A DNA stretch of 9,879 nt from F23-B02 sp963610045. Lineage in GTDB: Bacteria; Bacillota; Clostridia; Oscillospirales; Oscillospiraceae. The stretch covers positions 1-9,879 of the forward strand of contig CAVDMS010000062.1 of NCBI GenBank assembly GCA_963610045.1, written 5' to 3'. A program made the translations under genes and the position numbers. Below, one piece after another: positions 1-4,686 of the stretch. Numbering within the stretch: position 1 is the stretch's first letter; each line of letters begins with the position of its first letter. The notes below the pieces were generated by a model. It did not search any database. It was given only the letters and a program-made list of their open reading frames with translations, and was not told the DNA's origin.

Positions 1-1
1 C

Positions 2-30
2 TTGACGAAAAAGAGCCGATGGGGTAAAAT
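2..30 (+). promoter_or_regulatory. Sigma-A promoter of the DUF1846 gene
   Basis: A -35 hexamer TTGACG (2-7) is followed after exactly 17 bases by a -10 hexamer TAAAAT (25-30). Both match the housekeeping consensus at five of six positions. The expected transcript start near 37 leaves a leader of about 34 bases that carries a CGGAGGGG ribosome binding site at 55-62, just ahead of the GTG start at 71. Confidence 0.8.
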
Positions 31-70
31 TTTTATTTGTATTTATTGAATTTTCGGAGGGGCTTTTAAG

Positions 71-1555
71 GTGAAGATCGGGTTTGACAACGCAAAATAT
101 ATGCAGATGCAGTCCCAGAACATCAGGGACAGGATAAGAAAATTCGGCGGCAAGCTGTACCTTGAATTCGGCGGCAAGCTGTTCGACGATTACCATGCGT
201 CGAGGGTGCTTCCGGGCTTTGAGCCGGACAGCAAGGTGAAGATGTTGCTCAAGATGAAGGACGAGGCGGAGATCGTCATCGCCATCTCGGCGGACGACAT
301 TGAGCGCAGCAAGCGCCGGGGCGACCTCGGCATCACCTACGACGAGGACACGCTGCGGCTTATCGACGCATTCCGGGGCATCGGACTGTACGTCGGCAGC
401 GTCGTCATCACGCACTACCGCAGTCAGCCTGCGGCGGAGAAGTTCCAAAAGCGCCTTGAGTCGCTCGGCGTGAGGGTCTACCGCCACTACATAATCCCCG
501 ACTACCCCTCCAACGTGAAGCTCATCGTCTCCGAGGACGGCTTCGGCAAAAACGATTACATCGAAACAGAGCGCAGCCTCGTCGTCGTGACCGCACCCGG
601 TCCCGGCAGCGGCAAAATGGCGACCTGCCTAAGCCAGCTCTACCATGAGCATGAGCGTGGCGTCGATGCGGGCTATGCGAAGTTTGAGACCTTCCCCATT
701 TGGAATCTTCCGCTCAAGCACCCCGTGAACCTCGCATACGAGGCGGCGACCGCCGACCTCGACGACGTGAACATGATAGACCCCTTCCACCTCGAAGCCT
801 ACGGTGTCACCACCGTCAACTACAACCGTGACGTGGAGATATTCCCGGTACTCAACGCCATTCTGACGAGGATCTACGGCGAGAGCGCCTACAAAAGCCC
901 CACGGACATGGGCGTCAACATGGCGGGCTTCTGCATCAGCGACGACGACGCCTGCAAGGAGGCGTCCCGTCAGGAGATCATCCGCCGCTACTATGCCGCC
1001 GCCTGCGCCCTGCGTCAGGGTCTCGGCTCTCCCGAAGAGCTGCGCAAGATCGAGCTTATAATGAATTCGCACGACATTTCCTCCGCCGACCGTCCCGTGG
1101 TCGCAGCGGCGAATGCAAGAGCGGAGGAGACGGGCGCTCCCGCCGTGGCGCTTGAGCTGCCGGACGGCAGCATAGTCACGGGCAAGACCAGCTCCCTGCT
1201 CGGCGCAAGCTCCGCCTGCCTTATGAATTCGCTCAAGAAGCTTGCGGGCATCAACAAGGAGCTGCTGCTCATCGCCCCCAGCGTCATCGAACCCATACAG
1301 CACCTCAAGGTCGAGCATCTCGGCAACCACAATCCGAGGCTGCACACCGACGAGCTGCTTATCGCACTGGCGATCTGCGCCGTCACGAATCCGCTTGCGG
1401 AGCTGGCGACCGATCAGCTCGGCAAGCTCCGTGGCTGCGAGGCGCACTCGACGGTCATCCTGTCGAGGGTGGACGAGAACCTGTTCCAAAAGCTCGGCGT
1501 TAATATCACCTACGAGCCGAAGTATCAGGCAAAAAAGCTCTACCACGCAAAATAA
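71..1555 (+). CDS. DUF1846 domain-containing protein
   Basis: The 494-residue product matches my knowledge of the DUF1846 family (PF08903), a soluble protein widespread in Firmicutes and Actinobacteria with no established function. The length is typical for the family. Conserved-looking features are the N-terminal MKIGFDNAKY, the PNVKL-like stretch near 146-151, the glycine-rich loop TAPGPGSGKMAT (174-185) and a second glycine/serine block TGKTSSLLGASSA (370-382). The first loop resembles a nucleotide-binding P-loop but does not satisfy the strict Walker A pattern. The start is GTG at 71, chosen because a strong CGGAGGGG site sits 8 bases upstream and the N-terminus fits the family. No membrane segment or signal peptide is seen. 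The gene stands alone between its own promoter and a strong terminator. A nucleotide-dependent enzymatic role is inference only. Confidence 0.93.
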   Translation: MKIGFDNAKYMQMQSQNIRDRIRKFGGKLYLEFGGKLFDDYHASRVLPGFEPDSKVKMLLKMKDEAEIVIAISADDIERSKRRGDLGITYDEDTLRLIDAFRGIGLYVGSVVITHYRSQPAAEKFQKRLESLGVRVYRHYIIPDYPSNVKLIVSEDGFGKNDYIETERSLVVVTAPGPGSGKMATCLSQLYHEHERGVDAGYAKFETFPIWNLPLKHPVNLAYEAATADLDDVNMIDPFHLEAYGVTTVNYNRDVEIFPVLNAILTRIYGESAYKSPTDMGVNMAGFCISDDDACKEASRQEIIRRYYAAACALRQGLGSPEELRKIELIMNSHDISSADRPVVAAANARAEETGAPAVALELPDGSIVTGKTSSLLGASSACLMNSLKKLAGINKELLLIAPSVIEPIQHLKVEHLGNHNPRLHTDELLIALAICAVTNPLAELATDQLGKLRGCEAHSTVILSRVDENLFQKLGVNITYEPKYQAKKLYHAK

Positions 1556-1560
1556 TTATT

Positions 1561-1588
1561 AAGAGGCATCAAATGATGCCTCTTTTTT
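1561..1588 (+). terminator. Intrinsic terminator of the DUF1846 gene
   Basis: A perfect 10-bp stem (AAGAGGCATC at 1561-1570, GATGCCTCTT at 1575-1584) with a four-base loop AAAT leads directly into a T-tract. It begins six bases after the stop codon. Confidence 0.92.
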
Positions 1589-1616
1589 CGCCGAAAAAGC
1601 CTCGAAAAACACAACG

Positions 1617-1670
1617 GCCCCGGAGCAGGGGGCTTTCCTGCTCCGGGGCGGACGGCGGGGGGCGCCGTCC
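1617..1670. other. Two adjacent GC-rich hairpins without a T-tract
   Basis: The first hairpin has a perfect 12-bp stem (GCCCCGGAGCAG 1617-1628, CTGCTCCGGGGC 1638-1649) and a 9-base loop. It abuts a second hairpin with a 7-bp stem (GGACGGC 1650-1656, GCCGTCC 1664-1670) and a loop of mostly G. Neither is followed by a run of T on the plus strand or preceded by a run of A, so neither is a standard intrinsic terminator. They occupy most of the gap between the upstream terminator and the next gene's promoter. The role is unknown; a small RNA, a protein-binding site or a repeat copy are all possible. Confidence 0.6.
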
Positions 1671-1679
1671 TCGGCGGAT

Positions 1680-1701
1680 GTGTGTTATAATAATAACACA
1701 C
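1680..1701. repeat. AT-rich 22-bp palindrome containing TATAAT
   Basis: GTGTGTTAT (1680-1688) and ATAACACAC (1693-1701) form a perfect 9-bp inverted repeat around AATA. The element contains TATAAT at 1686-1691, but there is no recognisable -35 at 16-18 bases upstream (the sequence there is GC-rich), so a promoter is not supported. It could be an operator or a short RNA hairpin. The stretch from 1702 to 1813 between this palindrome and the next promoter shows nothing I can assign. Confidence 0.45.
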
Positions 1702-1813
1702 TATGCTGAACAAATCAACACTTATGCGCAAAAAGTTTATACAAATTTCGAAAAATGACGGTGCGGGCGTTTTTGAATACCACAAAAATTCACTGAAATT
1801 TCAAGAAAAATAC

Positions 1814-1842
1814 TCGACACGCCATGCTCCCTGTGCTAAAAT
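1814..1842 (+). promoter_or_regulatory. Sigma-A promoter of the F420-ligase-like gene
   Basis: TCGACA (1814-1819) and TAAAAT (1837-1842) are separated by exactly 17 bases, each matching consensus at five of six positions. Transcription would start near 1849, giving a leader of about 44 bases that contains the AAGGAG ribosome binding site at 1881-1886. Confidence 0.75.
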
Positions 1843-1892
1843 ACCCTTCGTGATTTTTTATGAGCCGATCATCGGCGGACAAGGAGAAGCAA

Positions 1893-3083
1893 ATGGAAAG
1901 AACAATCGGAACCGTTGTCAGAGGCGTGAGAGCGCCCATCATCCGAGAGGGCGACGACCTTGCGCAGATCGTGTGCGACTGCCTTTGCAACTGCATCGAG
2001 CAGGAGGGCATCACCGTCGGCGAAAAGGACGTTTTGGGCATTACCGAGTCCATCCTCGCAAGGGCGCAGGGCAACTACGCAAGCGTGGACGACATCGCAC
2101 AGGACGTGCGCCAAAAGTTTCCGTCGGGACACATCGGCGTCATCTTCCCCATCCTCAGCCGCAACCGCTTTGCCATCTGTCTGAGAGGCATCGCCAAGGG
2201 CGCAAAGAAGATAACCCTCATGCTCAGCTACCCCTCCGACGAGGTCGGCAACCACCTGTTTGACGTCGATATGCTCGACGAAAAGGGCGTCGATCCCTAC
2301 ACCGACGTTCTCAGTGAGGAGCGCTACCGTGAGCTGTTCGGCTACAATCCCCACCCCTTCACCGGCGTTGACTACGTTGCATATTACAAGCAGCTCATCA
2401 CCGACTGCGGCTGCGACTGCGAGATCGTGTTCGCCAACAGAGCGGCGACGATCCTTGACTACACGAAGGACGTGCTGTGCTGCGACATCCACACGAGGGC
2501 GAGAACGAAGCGCCAGCTTAAGAAGGCGGGCGCAAACACCGTCTGCGGTCTCGACGACATTCTCAACGAGCCGGTCGGCGACAGCGGCTACAATAATTAT
2601 TGCGGTCTTCTCGGTTCCAACAAGGCGACCGAGGACACGGTGAAGCTCTTCCCCGTGGACTGCCAGAGCTTTGTTGAGCGTGTGCAGAAGCTGCTTTTTG
2701 AAAGGCTCGGCAAGCGCATCGAGGTGCTGGTGTACGGCGACGGTGCATTCAAGGATCCGGCGGGCAAGATCTGGGAGCTTGCAGACCCCGTGGTCTCCCC
2801 CGGCTACACCTCCGGGCTTTGCGGAACGCCGAACGAGTTGAAGCTCAAGTACCTTGCGGACAACGAGTTTGCGGGGCTTTCGGGCGAGGCGCTCAAGGCG
2901 GCGATCTCCGAGAAGATCAGGGAGAAGGACGCAGACCTCAAGGGCGATATGTCGTCCGAGGGAACGACCCCCAGGCAGCTCACCGACCTCATCGGCTCGC
3001 TGTGCGACCTGACCTCCGGCTCCGGCGACAAGGGTACCCCGATAATCTACATCCAGGGCTATTTCGACAACTACACCAAGTGA
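1893..3083 (+). CDS. Coenzyme F420-0:L-glutamate ligase-like protein (CofE fold)
   Basis: The 396-residue product resembles the F420_ligase family (PF01996). Visible family features are the N-terminal VVRGVRAPIIREGDDLAQIV (residues 8-27), the ITESILARAQGNY segment (50-62) and the C-terminal YGDGAFKDPAGKIWE region (281-295). Characterised CofE enzymes add gamma-linked glutamate to F420 and are about 250 residues, so this protein is much longer and carries an extra C-terminal region. No other F420 gene is present and Clostridia of this type are not known to make F420, so the real substrate is probably different. ATG 1893 is chosen over the in-frame ATG at 1860 because AAGGAG (1881-1886) lies six bases before it. 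Unusual cysteine clusters stand out: CDCLCNC (28-34) and CGCDC (172-176). It has its own promoter and terminator. Family membership is fairly sure, the function is not. Confidence 0.85.
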   Translation: MERTIGTVVRGVRAPIIREGDDLAQIVCDCLCNCIEQEGITVGEKDVLGITESILARAQGNYASVDDIAQDVRQKFPSGHIGVIFPILSRNRFAICLRGIAKGAKKITLMLSYPSDEVGNHLFDVDMLDEKGVDPYTDVLSEERYRELFGYNPHPFTGVDYVAYYKQLITDCGCDCEIVFANRAATILDYTKDVLCCDIHTRARTKRQLKKAGANTVCGLDDILNEPVGDSGYNNYCGLLGSNKATEDTVKLFPVDCQSFVERVQKLLFERLGKRIEVLVYGDGAFKDPAGKIWELADPVVSPGYTSGLCGTPNELKLKYLADNEFAGLSGEALKAAISEKIREKDADLKGDMSSEGTTPRQLTDLIGSLCDLTSGSGDKGTPIIYIQGYFDNYTK

Positions 3084-3088
3084 TTTGA

Positions 3089-3125
3089 ATCAAAAAGCCG
3101 TAGGCACCGCCTACGGCTTTTTGAT
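3089..3125. terminator. Bidirectional terminator between convergent genes
   Basis: A perfect inverted repeat of at least 16 bp (3090-3105 pairing with 3109-3124), extendable by A3089-T3125, has a GC-rich core GCCGTAGGC, a three-base loop ACC, an A-run on the left arm and a T-run on the right. It can therefore terminate the ligase-like gene on the plus strand and the repressor gene that ends at 3126 on the minus strand. Confidence 0.92.
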
Positions 3126-3341
3126 TTAGTTGTCGTTTCGTTTGTCTGTCCTGCCGAGGATGTAGTCCACGCTGACGGAGTAAAAGTCCGCAAGGCGGAT
3201 GAGGACCTGCGGCGGCACCATGCGCTGACCGCTTTCGTAATATGCGTATGTTCGCTGCGGGACGTTTATCGCCTCGCCGACCTGCTTCTGAGTGAGGTCT
3301 GCGTCCTCCCGCAAATCCCGGATACGTTTAAACTGCTGCAT
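3126..3341 (-). CDS. Cro/CI-type HTH transcriptional regulator (distal paralogue)
   Basis: This 71-residue protein is a single HTH_3 domain. Residues 5-35 carry helix 1 (KRIRDLREDADLT) and the helix-turn-helix (TQKQVGEAINVPQRTYAYYESG, roughly 17-38), then the typical VLIRLADFYSVSVDYILGRTD tail (46-66). Such proteins act as dimeric repressors in phages, mobile elements and small chromosomal switches. ATG at 3339-3341 is preceded by AGGAG, which overlaps the stop codon of the upstream paralogue (TAGGAG). The two genes are nine bases apart and are presumably co-transcribed and translationally coupled. No enzymatic or sensor domain is attached. The putative recognition helix (PQRTYAYYE) differs from that of its neighbour, so DNA specificity may differ. 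Confidence 0.88.
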   Translation of the reverse strand: MQQFKRIRDLREDADLTQKQVGEAINVPQRTYAYYESGQRMVPPQVLIRLADFYSVSVDYILGRTDKRNDN

Positions 3342-3350
3342 TTGCGGCTC

Positions 3351-3563
3351 CTATCGTGGCAGATTGCGCTTGTCGGTCCTGCCGAGGATGTAGTCAACGC
3401 TGACGGAGTAAAAGTCCGCAAGACGGATGAGGACGGAACTCGGAACGTCCAGCTCGCCGCTTTCGTAGCGGGAGTAGGTCGCTTGGCTCACGCTCAGCAG
3501 CTCGGCAAGCTGCCGCTGCTTTAAGTCGGCATCCTCTCTCAGGTCACGCAGTCGCTTGTACAT
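3351..3563 (-). CDS. Cro/CI-type HTH transcriptional regulator (proximal paralogue)
   Basis: This 70-residue HTH_3 protein starts MYKRLRDLRE and has the helix-turn-helix around residues 15-36 (KQRQLAELLSVSQATYSRYESG), then VLIRLADFYSVSVDYILGRTD (44-64). I place the start at 3561-3563 because it aligns with the start of the downstream paralogue and a GGGTGA-type site sits just upstream. Longer in-frame starts at 3608 and 3641 would add residues unlike the family and would run through the operator region. The gene diverges from the small acidic gene at 3655 across a 91-bp gap containing a perfect 23-bp palindrome. It is the likeliest local candidate for binding that palindrome and for autoregulation, although I could not define a convincing minus-strand promoter. 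Confidence 0.88.
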   Translation of the reverse strand: MYKRLRDLREDADLKQRQLAELLSVSQATYSRYESGELDVPSSVLIRLADFYSVSVDYILGRTDKRNLPR

Positions 3564-3606
3564 AAGAATCACCCTGCAAGATTCTATGATATGCAATAAT
3601 CGCATA

Positions 3607-3635
3607 TTGATTTTTATGCGAAATTCGCATAAAAT
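3607..3635 (+). promoter_or_regulatory. Promoter of the small acidic gene with embedded operator
   Basis: TTGATT (3607-3612) and TAAAAT (3630-3635) are spaced by exactly 17 bases. A perfect 23-bp palindrome (TTTTATGCGAA 3612-3622, central A, TTCGCATAAAA 3624-3634) fills the space between and touching both hexamers, so any bound protein would block RNA polymerase. Additional TCGCAT (3600-3605) and ATATGC (3589-3594, 3635-3639 partial) half-sites lie around it. The start near 3642 would give a leader of only about 13 bases, made up essentially of the ribosome binding site. Confidence 0.8.
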
Positions 3636-3654
3636 ATGCACGGGAGGTGAGATA

Positions 3655-3813
3655 ATGCCTGATTTTGAAGAAATGTACTATAAAATGATGAGAGCCTCGG
3701 AAAAGGCGCTGAGAACGATAATCGAAGCGCAGCGGGAGTGCGAGGAGATGTATTGCTCCGACGTCGAGGTGGAGAGCGATACGACTGAGGGAGAAATTTT
3801 TCAAAGCACTTGA
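3655..3813 (+). CDS. Small acidic hypothetical protein, divergent from the repressors
   Basis: The 52-residue product begins MPDFEEMYYKMM, is rich in Glu and appears to be one amphipathic helix over residues 3-33, followed by an acidic tail (VEVESDTTEGE). A very strong GGGAGGTGA site (3642-3650) sits five bases before the ATG, which supports real translation. Similar very small MxDFExMY-type proteins occur, as far as I recall, beside HTH repressors in Firmicutes mobile elements, without a known function. The gene lies under an operator-bearing promoter and diverges from the Cro/CI pair. It could be an antirepressor, a Cro-like partner or an antitoxin-like peptide, but none of these is shown. 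Its stop codon overlaps the -35 box of the next promoter. Confidence 0.65.
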   Translation: MPDFEEMYYKMMRASEKALRTIIEAQRECEEMYCSDVEVESDTTEGEIFQST

Positions 3814-3840
3814 CCTGAAGTCAGGTTCAGGTGCTACAAT
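3810..3840 (+). promoter_or_regulatory. MerR/SoxR-type promoter with 19-bp spacer and dyad
   Basis: TTGACC (3810-3815) and TACAAT (3835-3840) are 19 bases apart, longer than the 17 bp optimum and characteristic of promoters activated by MerR-family regulators through DNA untwisting. An inverted repeat ACCTGAA (3813-3819) / TTCAGGT (3826-3832) sits in the spacer, with a third TCAGGT half-site at 3821-3826. The 18-bp CCTGAA-N6-TTCAGG layout parallels the SoxR box. No MerR-family gene is in this window. Confidence 0.75.
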
Positions 3841-3882
3841 AAACACTACAGTTCAAAAATAAGACGCAAGGAGTGTTTTGAC

Positions 3883-4422
3883 GTGAACAAAAAAGTGTTG
3901 ATCCTCTCTGCCAGTCCCCGCAAGGGCGGCAATTCGGAGACTCTGGCGGACGCTTTCGCCAAGGGCGCACGGGAGGCGGGAAATCAGGTCGAGACCGTGC
4001 ATCTTCGGGAAAAGCAGTACGGCTTCTGCAAGGGCTGCTTTGCCTGCCTACGCTTAGGCCGCTGCGTCATCAATGACGATGCGGTGGAAATCGCCGCAAA
4101 AATGCACGACGCCGACGTGTTGGTGTTCGTAACACCCGTTTACTATTACAGCGCCAGTGGTCAGCTCAAAACCATGCTTGACCGCTCAAATCCGCTTTTT
4201 GACACCGACTATGCCTTTACCAAGGCGTACCTCCTTGCCACGGCGGCGGAGGACGAGCCGGAGACGGTGGAAGGCACCGAGAAGGTCATACAGGGATGGG
4301 TCGATTGCTTCCCGCGCTGCGAGTTGGCGGCGACCGTTTTTGCGGGAGGCGTCAATGACGTCGGCGACATTGCCGGACATCCCGCACTGGAAAAGGCGTA
4401 TCAGGTCGGAAAAGAAGTCTGA
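3883..4422 (+). CDS. Flavodoxin-family NAD(P)H-dependent FMN reductase with Cys motif
   Basis: The 179-residue protein has the FMN-binding loop of the flavodoxin-like reductase fold, LSASPRKGGNSETLA (8-22), and the second flavin motif TPVYYYSASGQLKTMLDR (84-101). Four cysteines, C49, C52, C55 and C61, form a CX2CX2CX5C pattern like the compact 4Fe-4S motif of iron-sulfur flavoproteins; related reductases can keep these cysteines without a proven cluster. Expected chemistry is two-electron reduction of quinones, nitro compounds or other electrophiles using NAD(P)H. The start is GTG 3883, with AAGGAG at 3868-3873 nine bases upstream. It is a single-gene unit between a MerR-type promoter and a long hairpin, suggesting induction by redox or electrophile stress. 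No transmembrane or signal segment is seen. Confidence 0.88.
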   Translation: MNKKVLILSASPRKGGNSETLADAFAKGAREAGNQVETVHLREKQYGFCKGCFACLRLGRCVINDDAVEIAAKMHDADVLVFVTPVYYYSASGQLKTMLDRSNPLFDTDYAFTKAYLLATAAEDEPETVEGTEKVIQGWVDCFPRCELAATVFAGGVNDVGDIAGHPALEKAYQVGKEV

Positions 4423-4426
4423 CATA

Positions 4427-4468
4427 AGCATAAGCACCCTCCGTCTTAAGACGCAGGGTGCTTATGCT
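4427..4468. terminator. Long hairpin, likely terminator of the reductase gene
   Basis: A perfect 14-bp stem (AGCATAAGCACCCT 4427-4440, AGGGTGCTTATGCT 4455-4468) continues, after one C-C mismatch, into CGTC/GACG with a TTAA loop. The following bases on the plus strand (GTATTTC) are only weakly T-rich, so it may be an imperfect terminator or a transcript-stabilising 3' hairpin. Confidence 0.7.
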
Positions 4469-4612
4469 GTATTTCGGCTTGACGCCTGTGCGGACTACGG
4501 GTTTGTTTTCGATCGGCTCAATTTATCAAACGGCTCCGGTTTAAATTCATATAATTTATCATTTTGCCTTCCCTTTGAGAGAAAGCGCCGTTGTGGGAGG
4601 GGATGTGGGGAT

Positions 4613-4650
4613 AAATAAACGCCGCAGAGAAACCTGCGGCGTTTATTTTT
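4613..4650. terminator. Terminator of the RNA methyltransferase gene
   Basis: A perfect 15-bp stem (AAATAAACGCCGCAG 4613-4627, CTGCGGCGTTTATTT 4634-4648) with a six-base loop carries A/T-rich outer arms on both sides. It lies downstream of the minus-strand gene ending at 4687 and could also stop leftover plus-strand transcription, since a T-run follows at 4645-4650. The stretch 4469-4612 before it is AT-rich and holds no gene I can support. Confidence 0.85.
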
Positions 4651-4686
4651 AATAATCAAAAACGTACTTGAGGATGAAAAGAACAC

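Noticed and set aside
629..1546. 305-residue open frame antisense to the DUF1846 gene
   Set aside because: It lies wholly opposite a clear family member, has no family signature, and long antisense frames are expected in GC-rich codon-biased genes.
1860..1892. Upstream in-frame ATG extending the F420-ligase-like protein by 11 residues
   Set aside because: No ribosome binding site ahead of 1860, and the added residues overlap the AAGGAG that serves the ATG at 1893.
1703..2263. 186-residue plus-strand frame overlapping the ligase-like gene
   Set aside because: No ribosome binding site at 1703, and most of it is an out-of-frame reading of the real gene with Arg/His-rich sequence.
3564..3641. 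Longer forms of the proximal HTH regulator starting at 3608 or 3641
   Set aside because: The extension runs through the palindromic operator and is unlike the paralogue, which starts at the equivalent of 3563.
3126..3813. Classical toxin-antitoxin module
   Set aside because: The two HTH proteins and the acidic peptide show no toxin fold (no RelE, HicA, HigB, Fic or PIN motif), so an operator-controlled switch is the more economical reading.
4495..4686. 63-residue minus-strand frame after the methyltransferase gene
   Set aside because: It reads through the terminator stem at 4613-4648, lacks a ribosome binding site and has low-complexity, basic composition.
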